Source: Hippopus hippopus (lineage: Eukaryota; Mollusca; Bivalvia; Cardiida; Cardiidae). From it: DNA of 64,000 bases. Both the position numbers and the translations under genes were made by a program. Positions 40,620 to 51,453 of the stretch are shown here, piece by piece. The notes under the pieces were generated by a model that saw only the letters and a program-made list of their open reading frames with translations, searched no databases and had not been told where the DNA came from. Position 1 is the first letter of the stretch; every line of letters starts with the position of its first letter. The stretch is taken from NCBI GenBank assembly GCA_946811185.2, contig OX328109.1, forward strand, positions 34,394,129-34,458,128, given 5' to 3'.

Positions 40620-40628
40620 GTTTATATA
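40620..40628 (-). promoter_or_regulatory. TATA box of gene B
   Basis: CTATATAAA on the minus strand, about 63 bases upstream of the ATG. Confidence 0.65.
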
Positions 40629-40680
40629 GCAAAACGGGAGCGTTAGTACAAGGAAATTTACGTCTTTTCGAAACCAAGTA

Positions 40681-40688
40681 TGACGTCA
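40681..40688. promoter_or_regulatory. Perfect CRE-type site upstream of gene B
   Basis: TGACGTCA, palindromic, about 55 bases upstream of the TATA box, with a half site CGTCA a few bases away. Placement suits a CREB/ATF-type element; activity is inferred. Confidence 0.45.
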
Positions 40689-40754
40689 TAAGCGTCATAA
40701 ACGGACATGACAGATCCGGTTTGGGGGATTTTGTTTTTATTGATTCGGTTTGTT

Positions 40755-40974
40755 GACTTTTACTTGCTGACAAGATTTTTCATTTTTCCATAATGAAATC
40801 AAAGGCAAAAGAACGTGAAGTGTGGCTTAAATGGTATGATTTATCCCTAGAAAAACATAATGTTAATAGGAGAAAATAATCTTTCCCAACATTTTCTCCG
40901 TTACCGAGGATAATTCGAAAGCTTCGTTCTTCATGGCAGTAAAACCACAAGACCGTTTGGTAAAGAGTTGACCT
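40755..40974 (-). repeat. P2 hairpin MITE copy upstream of gene B
   Basis: Worn; ends GACCGTTTGGTAAAGAGTTG. It lies about 130 bases beyond the TATA box. Confidence 0.65.
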
Positions 40975-40984
40975 TTTAGGCCCA

Positions 40985-41080
40985 ATAGGTTAGAACACGG
41001 GCTTTTGCAGACGTTATAGATCAAGATCAACTTGCACAGAACGTGCAGTCTGATCTTGGATCTAAACAGTCCGCTGGTTT
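40985..41080. repeat. P3 hairpin repeat copy
   Basis: TAGATCAAGATCAACTTGCA, then ACGTGCAGTCTGATCTTGGA. Confidence 0.8.
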
Positions 41081-41184
41081 GGTTACGTCCACGATAAAAC
41101 TCTGTATAAGTTTCAGTGGATTGAATATATTCTGACGTTAAATGATTGAGAGTAGATCTATGTGTATATTTAACTTTGAAATAG

Positions 41185-41415
41185 AGTTAACTCTTTATCA
41201 AACGATAAAAATTTTGAAGTTTTCAAAAATCAAGGTTTTTGCAGACTGAAATTTAAGTGTTGTTCAAATGATAAAGTTTGTCTTTGAACAGGTACAAAGC
41301 ATCGTGCGAAAAGGAGAAAATGCTGGTCACAAGCATTTTGTCCTTCTCACACAATGTTTTCAAAAGCTTATCCCCTAAGGGTCGTTTAAAAAACGAGATT
41401 GTTCAGTAAAAGGTT
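41185..41415 (+). repeat. P2 hairpin MITE copy
   Basis: TTAACTCTTTATCAAACGAT to GATTGTTCAGTAAAAGGTTG, apex AATGCTGGTCACAAGCATTT. Confidence 0.85.
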
Positions 41416-41482
41416 GATTGTAGATGGCAACACGTAATGTGGGTTTAAAATGCATAAAAAGATCCTTATCTATAATTTAACC

Positions 41483-41739
41483 ATGGTCTGTCAAAAGAGG
41501 GCTTAATATATCTGCGAAAACTTTCGGCCCAGGTCAGCCAGCGCAATCCGCACAGGCTGATCCGGTCCGAAACTTTTTGCTATTGGACAATTTTCTGCTT
41601 ATCCAAGGACCAGTTTACCTCATGATTTAGTCGGTTGTTAGACAAAATGGACTTTATGGATCCATGATTTTGTGATAGCTTGCTACTTATCACACATCAC
41701 GGAGACGTAAAAAGCCCCCTTTTGCCAGAGCATGGCTCC
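41483..41739. repeat. P1 hairpin MITE copy
   Basis: Starts AACCATGGTCTGTCAAAAGA and ends CCAGAGCATGGCTCCTATA, directly against a P4 element. Confidence 0.85.
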
Positions 41740-41740
41740 T

Positions 41741-42007
41741 ATAATGGTTTGCAACACGCGAAAAGGGGCATTCGGACATTTGCGTAAAGTGTCGCCTCGG
41801 ATCAGCCTGCGCAGTCCGCGCAGGCTAATCCGAAATGACACCTTCCGTTTTTATGTAATTTTCTGTATTGCGCATGTCTACTTTTGCACAAAATCTAATG
41901 TAGTCGTAAAGTGCCGTCTCAGATTAGCCTGCGCGGAGTGCGCAGGCTGATCCGAGACGACACTTTACGCGAATGTCCGAATGCCTCTTTTCGCGTGTTA
42001 CAAGCCA
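41741..42007. repeat. P4 hairpin MITE copy between two P1 copies
   Basis: GGTTTGCAACACGCGAAAAG to CTTTTCGCGTGTTACAAGCC, with both GC stems kept. Confidence 0.88.
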
Positions 42008-42276
42008 TATATGAGCCATGCCCCGGCAAAGGGGGGCTTAATGCATCTTCGTAATCCATCACACCGAGCAAACCATTACATACTTATGGATCAATAACAG
42101 CCACCTTTTTTAATAATCTAAATCATGAGGTAGACTGATCCTTAGACATACAGAAATTGATCAATAGCGAAAAGTGTCGGCCCAGGTCAGTCTGCGCGGA
42201 CTGTGCAGGCTGACCTGGGTCGATACTTTTCGCAAATGCATTAGGCCCCTTTTCACAGAGCATGGCTCATATATAA
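42008..42276. repeat. P1 hairpin MITE copy, opposite orientation
   Basis: ATATGAGCCATGCCCCGGCA to AGAGCATGGCTCATATA. Confidence 0.88.
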
Positions 42277-42496
42277 AACAACACGACAAAGGTTTCATTT
42301 ATCATGCACAGTTACGGAACAATTTATGTTTAAAAAAGAAAGCTTCGTAATTTGAAAAGATGACATGTGTGTTTGTTTTTTTGTTCATTTTGTGGGTGAT
42401 TAATTTCTTTTTAATTGAATTCATAATATTCATTTATACTGCTCCGATCTGTGCTTTCTTGAAGGTTTTGTTACAGCTCACAAATCTTCACAAATC

Positions 42497-42506
42497 CCTC
42501 TCTCTC

Positions 42507-42560
<54 letters not shown>

Positions 42561-42658
42561 CCTCTCTCTCCCTCTCTCTTTCTCACTGACTGACAGTCTC
42601 TCTATTTCTCCCTCCTCACCTCTCTCTCTAGCTATCTATCCGCTTTCTATCCCTCCTT

Positions 42659-42707
<49 letters not shown>

Positions 42708-42718
42708 CTCTCTCTCTA
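42497..42718. repeat. (CT)n-rich low-complexity tract
   Basis: Interrupted CT arrays at 42497-42600 and 42660-42716. Confidence 0.97.
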
Positions 42719-43082
42719 AATAGTTTACCACCCAACTAAAGACGAAACTTGCTAAACAGAGGAAGAGGAATGAATACTGTTGCATTGACCTCCATCAGTT
42801 TGCAGAAATAATTTGGGCAATGCCGGAATTCGAACTTACAACTCGTGTATTAGAAGCCTGATACTAGTATATTACCACGAGCTGCCTAGGTTCGACTAAT
42901 CAGAGGAACAAGAAAAGTCTCGATTTTTCAGAGAGAGTGAATAATCATAAGACTATTAAAAAGAACTTCAGATTAAGATAATTCAACGTCAAGACCACAC
43001 CGAGTTTTTAAAGAAGAAGGCTTTTGAACACTTATTCGTAAAAAAACAGAGAACCCTGCTAACCAATAGGGCTTTTTTCACC

Positions 43083-43290
43083 CTTTGGCTGCTCACCACG
43101 ACTCATTGACGTTTTGCCGACAGCGTAGATCAAGATCAGACTGCACAGAACGTACAGTCTGATCTTGGATCTACACTGTCAAATAAGGAGATATTTTTTG
43201 TCCAAAAGGTAAATTTGAAAAAGCATTATTCGTGTTTTCATTGTCGGCTTGAAAGTTTTTTTCAACTTACTTAGCAGGATAAGGGTTAAT
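43083..43290. repeat. P3 hairpin repeat copy
   Basis: GACAGCGTAGATCAAGATCA, then GTACAGTCTGATCTTGGATC, ending AGCAGGATAAGGGTTAA. Confidence 0.85.
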
Positions 43291-43349
43291 CCTCTTAGGG
43301 AAAAAAAAACACCATTTTAGCCACTCTTTAATGTCATGTGTAAATGCTA

Positions 43350-43624
43350 TAATTGACCCATGCTCTGTGAAAAGGGGGCTTAATGCATTTGCGAAAAGTA
43401 TCGACCCAGGTCAGCCTGCGCAATCCGCGCAGGCTAACCTGGGCCGAAACTTTTCGTTATTGATCAATTTTCTCTATGTCCACAGACCAGTCTACCTCAT
43501 GATTTAGTCGGTTGCTCAAAAAAAGGGGCTATTATAGATCTATAATTATATGATGGCTTAATTAGTACAATGCATCACGTGGACACATTATGCCTCCTTT
43601 TCCCAGAGCATGGCTCATATATAT
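43350..43624. repeat. P1 hairpin MITE copy
   Basis: TTGACCCATGCTCTGTGAAA to CAGAGCATGGCTCATATATA; stem CAGCCTGCGCAATCCGCGCA. Confidence 0.9.
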
Positions 43625-43689
43625 TGACGAGCGCAATTGTTTGTGTGCAGGATTTGTTTTAAATGCACCACTTTATTCTTTATACACAT

Positions 43690-43915
43690 GGAGTCACAGC
43701 AGTAGGCCAAATGTAAACGCACCGGACGTCGATGCCTTACTGCAAACACTGGGTCTTTAATGGGAGTGTCCTTGGGCAAGAAACCTCAGAGCCCTACCTT
43801 AGAGCTGATGAAACCAAGGACATAAGAGATTATCTAAGCTGCCGCCGTAAAATGGTTGAAATTACGTTGAAAGTGGCGTTAAACAACATTAAATCAATCG
43901 ATCAACCGGACGTTA
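43690..43915 (+). repeat. SINE with Nin-like core
   Basis: GGGAGTGTCCTTGGGCAAGA in the body, CGCCGTAAAATGGTTGAAAT and GTGGCGTTAAACAACATTAA at the tail. An open frame of 111 codons runs through it and is not taken as a gene. Confidence 0.7.
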
Positions 43916-44344
43916 GTTCGAGATACCGGGACGTTCTAGAATCCGTACTGCGGGGTGGGGAAACTGACAAAAATTGTGGACAAAATAAACTAAATCTGTA
44001 TCAGCTGCGATCAAGATATGGTTTTGGGACATGGGACGTGAGAAATGTTTATATTACACAAAAATAAGGTACATGTAAGATGACATTTTGATTGTTGTTC
44101 ATGCAGTTTTATTATCATATATCACTGAAGCGGAAAACTAAAACCGTAATTTCTGACGCGGCTAGGGCCTTTCAAAACATTCATTAATTTACATCAAATG
44201 TTCAAAATGTCGTCCATTTTACGTCGAAATGCACCCAGTCTCTTCACGAATTTCACTCTAATTAATCTGATTCGCTTTCATCAATCTGCACGCCTTGGAT
44301 ATGACCAGTCTCATCTCTGGAACTATTGATGCTGATAAATATAA

Positions 44345-44608
44345 GTCATGCTCTGTGAAATGGGGTTTAATGCATCTCCATGATCTATGGTACCAAGCAA
44401 GCCATCACATACTTATGGATCCATAATAGCCACCTTCTTTAACAACCAGTTCAGCCCTGAGGTATACTGGTCCTTGGACATACAGAAAATTGACCAATAG
44501 AGAATAGTTTTGGCCCAGGTCAGCCTGCGCCAACTTCGCAGGCTGACCTGGGTCAATAGTATTCGCAGATGCATTAAGCCCCCTTTTCACAGAGTATGCC
44601 TCATTTGT
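44345..44608. repeat. P1 hairpin MITE copy, opposite orientation
   Basis: AGTCATGCTCTGTGAAATGG to CAGAGTATGCCTCATTTG. Confidence 0.87.
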
Positions 44609-44687
44609 TAAATAAAATTGTCAAGCTGATAGTAAAAACACAAAAATGATATTTCAAACTTATTTTTGGACAAAAATATTTCCATAT

Positions 44688-44795
44688 CGGACAGCGTAGA
44701 TCCAGGATCAAACTGCACGTTTTGTGCAGTCTGATCTTGATCTACACTGTCCGCAAAAGGCCTTTGAATCGTGCTTTAGCGGCTAAAGGGTTAAG
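44688..44795. repeat. P3 hairpin repeat copy
   Basis: ATCGGACAGCGTAGATCCAG to TAGCGGCTAAAGGGTTAA. A further P3 half (TTTAAGATCAGACTGTACAT) lies at about 44868. Confidence 0.88.
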
Positions 44796-44948
44796 ATGTC
44801 ATCCTGAAAAAAAATCCTTCTATACGATTTCATTGAATCAATCCGTTTTGTTTTCGCCGACGGTGCAGTTTAAGATCAGACTGTACATAGCGCGAACAGT
44901 ACATCCCCCAAATGACAGAGAAAAATTATGATACGGAGATAAAAATAT

Positions 44949-45174
44949 TAACTCTTTACCAGACGACAAAATTTTCAACTTGCCTAAAGTGAAAGTATTG
45001 CAGATGACAGTTAAATGTGGTTCAAATGATTAGATATGTCTCTGAAAGGTTGAAAAAAAGAATAGAAAAAGGAGAAAATGCTGGCTACCAGTATTATCTC
45101 CTTTTTTCATAATGTTTTCAAAATCTTTTTTTTTTTCAGGGTAGTTAAGTCGGGATTGTATGGTAAAGGGTTAA
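44949..45174 (+). repeat. P2 hairpin MITE copy
   Basis: TTAACTCTTTACCAGACGAC to GGATTGTATGGTAAAGGGTT. Confidence 0.88.
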
Positions 45175-45179
45175 ATTTA

Positions 45180-45990
45180 TATGATTTTTTTTTTCACTAT
45201 ATGGGGCAGTAGAGTTCATGCCATGTCTGGTTTCCGTTGTACGTCTGTAAATCTTTTTCTTGTTTACTCGATAAAGTGCGCATTTGTGAATGTATTTTCA
45301 TTAAACTTGCACAGCTTGTTAATATCATGATTCTTTAATTCCCCCGTTTTTATTGATTTGAGCGGCGCTCTTGTGAAAGGGATCCACTCTCTCTCCTGCC
45401 CCCCCCCCCTTTCTCTCCCCCCTCTCTCAGGGCGGGGTTAGGGCCATTTGACAAAGTAAAGGAGCCCCCATTTTGTGGAGCTCAACTTTATGCCAACTTG
45501 AAAGCTTAATACTACGTACAATATGCAGAGTCGATTGAGAGGAGAAAAGATTGAGAAAAAACGATATGATAACGTGCTATTTTTCATTACATCCACAGAC
45601 TGTAGTGTGTTTTGAGCAACCAGTACCTGTTGGCTATGTACATGTAATTCGGGCTTGTTCCCTGGGTTTGAATTGTGTGAATTTTGGACTATAGGCAAAA
45701 AAAAAAAGGCCTATTTTGACGTGTTTTTCGACTATACCATTTGTCGGACAAAGTAATGGATTTCACTTTTTTGTTAAAAATATTGAACATGATCTATTTA
45801 TAAATTTAAAGAATAAACTACTTTGTTACAGTTAAGTGTTTTTAGTCATTTCAGACTGATTTTCAGACTTTTGAAAACATAACTTCTGTCTCGCACTTAG
45901 AAAAAAAAACTGAACATCCATTTAGAAAAAAAAACTTAACACGATTGCGGTATGGGCCTCTGTAATCCTATACCATACAAACCCGTTTTA
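45180..45990. other. No gene recognised
   Basis: AT-rich with a C/T-rich run at 45385-45430. Confidence 0.45.
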
Positions 45991-46004
45991 ACAGCTCAAA
46001 CTGA

Positions 46005-46185
46005 GAAGACTTTTGAAAACATTGTGTGAAAAAGAGAAAAATGTTGGTAACCAGCATTTTCTTCTTTTTCTCACAATGTTTCTAACCTTCCAAAAACAAA
46101 TTTCTTTTTTTGACCACTTTTTATTTCGTCACCTGCATTGCTTTTCAGTTTGGACAAGTCTATACGTTTGTTGTTTAGTAAAAAT
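46005..46185 (-). repeat. P2 hairpin MITE copy
   Basis: AGACTTTTGAAAACATTGTG, apex TGTTGGTAACCAGCATTTTC, then TTCAGTTTGGACAAGTCTAT. Confidence 0.82.
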
Positions 46186-46607
46186 TTAAGCTGTACTGGT
46201 GGGGTAGAGCCTTTTGTCTTTAAGCAGGATGTCGAGAATTCGATAGAGAACAGCGAGCATTCATTTACTGAAGAAGTAATTTATGCCAGCATCACAAAAC
46301 ATGATTTTAAGGATAGAAGGTGTTTGATAAGAGCATTTTGGAGTGACGCCCCACTCTTAAGCATGTATTGTCTTGGTAACATGAAACCTATGGTGAAAAT
46401 GTTGTCTCTTTCAAAACTGAGGAAATCTGCCAGGGTTCGTCTGTCCTGACCATTCTTAAGAACGTTCTTTATCTTATTCTCCAAGATATTCTATGATTGA
46501 AAGTAATACAACTTTTGATTTTTTTGACAAAAGAAAAAATGGTTGTTTGGATAGTGAAGACGGATTCTGGCCTCCCCATTCACCAGACTTTGACCTGCCT
46601 TAGCCAA

Positions 46608-46912
46608 GCCCCGGTAGCTCAGTCGGTAGCGTACAGGACTTGAGAACAAGGGGTCGTGGGTTCGATCCCTTGCTCGGCCAATTTCTTTCCGAGGATTGAT
46701 GATAGTCATTGCGACAGGATTCATTCCTCTGACCATTGTTTCGATGATGGCTATGTGGGAAAGCAGCCAGTGGCTTGGAAAGAAAATTGTGCAGAGTACT
46801 GGTAAAAGAGACTCCAGGAAAGCATGGATAGGTGCACTGGCCGCCGCGATATAACTGAAATAATGTTGAAAACGGCGTTAAACACCATACAATCAATCAA
46901 TCAATTGACCTG
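46608..46912 (+). repeat. tRNA-derived SINE with Nin/Meta-SINE core, nearly full length
   Basis: The head CCCCGGTAGCTCAGTCGGTA holds an A box, and TGGGTTCGATCCCTTGCTCG a B box. The tail reads CGCCGCGATATAACTGAAAT, then GTTGAAAACGGCGTTAAACA, then (CAAT)n. It is the reference for the Nin-tailed fragments elsewhere in the window. Confidence 0.88.
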
Positions 46913-46939
46913 CTTTACCTTTTGTTTTTATGGTATCCC

Positions 46940-47158
46940 TTAACCCTTTCCCAAACGACAAATTTTAGACTCTTTTAAATTTAAAGCACCTGCAGACGAC
47001 AAATCAGAAGGTGGTACAAATGACCTGACGTTCTTTCATGGGGTAGAGAATATTGTGGGAAAAGTAAAAAATACTGCATTTTCTACTTTTCCCACAATGT
47101 TTTCAATAGGCCTGTTCCTCAGGATCGTTAGAACTCGCGATTTTGTGGTTAAAGATTA
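46940..47158 (+). repeat. P2 hairpin MITE copy
   Basis: TAACCCTTTCCCAAACGACA to GCGATTTTGTGGTTAAAG. Confidence 0.85.
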
Positions 47159-47354
47159 TGGACAAAATGTACACTCCAGCACCTGTAACAGTGCAAGACT
47201 TAGTAATATCAATCCGAAGAGAACCAGGAAGAAACGCTGGAAATGTGTGATTTAGTCACTGACGATTTTAGAGACTTTGCATCATTATTGCCCAAAAGGG
47301 ACATCACATTGAACATGAAATGTAAATTTGAAAAAAAAAATAAGGTACAAATGA

Positions 47355-47612
47355 ACCAGGCTCTGTGAAAAAGGGGTTCAAGGCATCTGCAAAAAGTATC
47401 GATTCGTGTCAGCCTGCGCAGTCCACGCAGGCTGACCTGAGTCGCAACCTTTTGCTATTGGTGAATTTTCTTCATGTCCAATGACCACTCTTCCTTCAAA
47501 TTCAGTCGATTTTAGAACTAAATAGAATTTATGGATCCCTAATTATGTGATGACTTGCTTGGTATAATGCATCATGTAGAAGCCCCCTTTTGCCAAAGCA
47601 TGGCTCATATAA
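47355..47612. repeat. P1 hairpin MITE copy
   Basis: AACCAGGCTCTGTGAAAAAG to CAAAGCATGGCTCATATAAT. Confidence 0.87.
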
Positions 47613-47732
47613 TTGAATTTAAAAAAAAAAAATGAAGGTCATGTTTTTTCTATCAAACACAACTTACAGTACATGCACATTCATTTAAAAAGCACTGAAA
47701 TGATAACTTTGAAAAACGTTCCAGACATCTTT

Positions 47733-48448
47733 GTAGCTTGCACCAAAAGCAGGCACACACTGTTTACCGCAATCTCTTGGACAGCATTTTTTGCGTTGTC
47801 TGCGCATGTCATATTCTTCGAAGATTCGACCTGTCTGCTATGACTCATCACCATCTCCTGTACGGGAGAATATTAATACGCCGCTAATAAAGTAGCAATG
47901 GAGAAAATGGCTATAAAGAATACATCTGTGGAAAAATTTAGCCCGTGTTTCGCTCCAGATATCTTGAAAATTTCATTATTTCAAATGGGAAAAATAGTTT
48001 TCACAAATACTCTTGTTTTACTGCATATATTTGAATACATTTTCTAAAAAATAGACTTTAGGGCTACCAGGATTCGTTTAGGGTTTTTCCACACACATAT
48101 CAACAAGAAGTGTCTTGACTTATACAGAAGCTATTGCCCAAGCCTAAAGGGGCTGTTTTTATAAATGGTCGGTGCATAGGTTACATGCTAGCTGATCATA
48201 GCTGAATGAATTGTACCAGGTAGCGTTTTATTGAGTAAACGTTTATCTTATTTTAAAATTCAAAGTAACGGTTGTCGTTTTGAAAAGTAGTCCGGTTCTG
48301 TACCCAAAATGCCCAAATCAGATAGATGTATATTTGAAAAATGCCATCTAGCGGAAGATAATGCATTTTTCGAGCGGGCCACAATCCTGATTGCTGTGGC
48401 AGCGCTCTATCCTCTCTCGGCAAATGATATTATCAACCGCACAGTGTG
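47733..48448 (-). pseudogene. Copy C: WAP exon of a third family member, broken
   Basis: The exon is in two pieces. On the minus strand, 48370-48448 reads HCAVDNIICRERIERCHSNQ followed by DCGPLEKC, matching gene B exon 4. After an unrelated stretch of about 570 bases, 47733-47792 continues with CPRDCGKQCVPAFGAS. The acceptor AG at the exon start is AC here, two codons are missing against B, and the last WAP glycine is Asp. GCATTTTT occurs at both edges of the intervening stretch (about 47784 and 48363) and may be a target duplication. No signal-peptide, antistasin or six-cysteine exon was found nearby. Confidence 0.82.
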
Positions 48449-48667
48449 GTGAAAATAAATAAAAATTTTGAAGTTACAAGGGTAAGGTGGTGCCTAGAAA
48501 ATAGAAAAAAAAAGGTGTATAATATCAAATAATAAATGAAGAATCAATGCGCGTAATATTCATAGCGAAATGTACCAAAGGGTTCCAAAGGAACTATTTT
48601 TAGATGTGTGATCAATTGTAAACACCTGGGACGATTGTAATTGTCAATAATAACAATATATTAGTCA

Positions 48668-49700
48668 CATTGAGATTGAACCACAGTGGAAATGTAGCAT
48701 ATTTACACAATCATAATAAATTTTTGTCCTTTTCAATCGATATATTATTGCTCTGCCGAGCAAAGTTTCATATCTCATACTTATGTCATAAGAGTTGTCT
48801 CCCTTTGTTATTTATCACAATTTCAAAGGCAAATATCTTGCAAAGTACGATTTTTCTATCGATGAAACATTAATATGTGATGTAAAATGCATATATCAAT
48901 ATATTTTACTAGTTAATATATTCTTTCACTGCTATGGAACAGCTGTGGCGTGCAAAAACTCCCATGGCGTATCCATGGCGTATAAATTCTTCATGGCGTA
49001 TTTCAGTAAGACCCCAGCGTTTAATCAGTACTAAATAAGGATACATTTTGTACATGCTTTAAACAGCTACATACGACACGTAACACATTTAAATATGGCT
49101 AAAATCAAGACAATTTCATAATTTTAAGTATGCATTAACATGATATTCAAGACAACATGATGCAACTAAGATGATGAAATATGTATATTCTATATTCTAC
49201 TTATGACGTGAACGTTATCATAAAAATTTCCTGACGTGAACTATATCATTTTAGAAAATAACGTTGTTTACGTAGAAAATCGTATTCAAATAAAAAAGTA
49301 TTGATTGTGACAAGACTTTTTATTCATGCTCTCCACATTTTATGCATACGGGAACACAATAAGCACTAAAAGAAGAAATGTGGCCTGTTTGTGTGTTTTA
49401 TTTATTTTCGACGTGAACGTTATCAAGGGTAAAAAGTTGGTGTTTTATTTATTTTCGACGTGAACGTTATCAAGGGTAAAAATTTGTTTGCTCGTCAATA
49501 ACTTTTTTATCAGGTGTTGTTAAAAGATCTACCTCAAACCACAAATCCCTGGCGTTTTTCCGCCTTCTCTGCTTCATACCAAATTCAAATCGGTCACGTA
49601 TTAACGGAATTATTGAAGATTTTCTTACCTGAAGCGGGGAATTTCTTTAAATGTCCGCCATTGTTGTTGTTGTTGTGTCACGTGATTCCCCGGCGTGATT
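48668..49700 (+). repeat. Dispersed repeat X, direct copy 1
   Basis: Begins TTGAGATTGAACCACAGTGG. It contains three CATGGCGTAT units (about 48963-49000) and a 47-base tandem duplication with TCGACGTGAACGTTATCAAG (49396-49488), and ends near TCACGTGATTCCCCGGCG. The other copies are at 59515-60990 (inverted) and 63632-64000 (direct). Confidence 0.85.
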
Positions 49701-49704
49701 TACC

Positions 49705-50040
49705 TTGTTTGATAGATGATTAGTAACTCTCCTTATTTCTGCTGTGGGCAAAAGGCCTGTGCATGAGTTTTGTTTTTTACCTCTTTCTATCAAATATGTA
49801 TATAAAGGTACCTGTCGTATGTCAAAAAGAAAATGCCTGCTGTAATATACTTAGACTATGCTTAGCTCCACTTCATCCAGTATCAGCATAATTGTTTTAT
49901 TGTGCATAAACAGATGAACATTTTTTTGCTTTTGGTGTCACGATCATTGGCTTATTGTTATTTCCAGGATATTGTTTCCAATATTAAAAATGATAAATTT
50001 CATTTTACAGTGCATTTCCATATAACTGATGCACCAATAA
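49705..50040. other. No gene recognised
   Basis: Sequence between repeat X and the interrupted P1 copy. Confidence 0.5.
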
Positions 50041-50041
50041 T

Positions 50042-50202
50042 TGCGCGGACTGCGCATGCTGATCTGGGTCGATACATTTTGCAGATGCGTTAAGCTCCCT
50101 TATCAATGTACCTCATGATTCAGTATAAGTCGTTATACAAAACGAGTTTTAAAGATCTACAATATTGTGTTGACTTGCTTGGAATCATGCATCACTGAGA
50201 TG
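50042..50202. repeat. P1 hairpin MITE, left part, split by gypsy element 2
   Basis: GCGCGGACTGCGCATGCTGA to CATGCATCACTGAGATG. The missing end resumes at 55577. Confidence 0.85.
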
Positions 50203-50795
50203 TGTTACGAGACAAGCGTAACGAGAAAGAAAACCAGCAACAAGCCTTTAACAATTAACAATATTTAGGAATGAATAAAGACAAAAGAGTACAATAAGAG
50301 TTAAGTTTGAATGAAATTTTGACAATTTTTAATCTTAGAAATAGAATAAGTCCCTCAAAATTAAGAATTATGTTTAGACTACAAAAGTATGGAATTTCTG
50401 GTTCCTAAAACCTAAATTAACAATAGTTTTAACTTGCAAATAGATATGAGCAACCTGTTTAAAAATTAAGTAATTCCAACTTACAGATCTATATCCCAAG
50501 TTAAATCCAACACTTTTCACTAATTCTGTATCCTCAAAGCCACGAGTTTAAGTTCAAAATCCAAATCCACCAAGTAAGTCACAACTATTTATATCAGTTT
50601 GGAAAATTCTAGATTAGTCTTTTCTAGAAAGATGACAACAAGGATTGGTAAACAACTTGTTTACTAACAACCTGTTTCTAAAAATAACCACAATAGAAAA
50701 ACCAATGAATGTTTTTTATGTTTCTAGAATACTCTGTATATAGAGTGAAAGTGATGATGAAAACAGGTTACATGTATATCCAATCTACATAACAC
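50203..50795 (-). repeat. 3' LTR of gypsy element 2
   Basis: Same ends as the 5' LTR, with about a dozen differences. Confidence 0.94.
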
Positions 50796-50806
50796 TTCCC
50801 CTCCTA
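50796..50806 (-). other. Polypurine tract of gypsy element 2
   Basis: AGGAGGGGAAG abuts the 3' LTR. Confidence 0.82.
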
Positions 50807-50944
50807 AAGGAAAAGAAAGTTTTAAGAAGTAAAACTTTCTTTTGTTTGAAGATAGAAAATATCATTACACATAAATGTACATGAAAATACATTATACATA
50901 AAGACAAATGTTAACTATTCACAAGATAAACTCTAGACAAAGCA

Positions 50945-51328
50945 TCAGGGATAATATAGTCCATCAGGGGTTACAAACGCAGAAATCTCTTTAGCTCTTT
51001 CAGTGAGAGGAATTTGCCAAAATCCTTTTAGAAGATCAAATTTGGTTACATATTTTGCATGACCAATATTGTCAATGCAGTCATCTACTCTTGGCACTGG
51101 AAACGAATCAGTCTTGGTCACAGTATTAACTTTTCTATAGTCAGTGCACATACGAAAAGTTCCATCTGGCTTTGGTACAAGAATACAGGGAGAATTCCAT
51201 TCACTTTGACTAGGTTCAATAAAGTCATTGTCCAATAGAAACTTGATTTCCTCTCTGAGAAGCTCCAGTTTCTTGGGATTCATTCGATATGGATGTTGTT
51301 TCACTGGTTTTGAATTTTCAATGTCCAC
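50945..51328 (-). pseudogene. pol: Reverse transcriptase of gypsy element 2, truncated by deletion
   Basis: Fingers and palm are present: KPVKQHPYRMNP, FIEPSQSEWNSPCILVPKPD, FRMCTDYRKVN, KFDLLKGFWQIPL and SAFVTPDGL. The sequence then jumps to the last codons of RNase H (IIPDALSRV in element 1), out of frame. The YIDD box and the RNase H domain are gone. Confidence 0.92.
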
Positions 51329-51453
51329 ATCATGGTATATTGTATCTGTCCGTGTTGGAATATCAGGGAACAGGTGCTCATATTCAAAAATTAACTTTTT
51401 TAATTCATCTTTTTGATTATTATCTAAATGTGAAAGTATTTTATCTAAATTTC

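Noticed and set aside
43732..44067. 111-codon open frame
   Set aside because: Its first half is SINE sequence in translation; no splice or family support.
46138..46449. 103-codon open frame, also open on the other strand
   Set aside because: Begins within a P2 copy and shows no recognisable domain.
46608..46681. Looks like a tRNA gene with A and B boxes
   Set aside because: It is followed by a SINE body and Nin-like tail, and the arms do not fold as a clean tRNA.
48668..49034. Small open frames repeated at 63613-63986
   Set aside because: They recur because both are copies of repeat X; no domain or codon signal.
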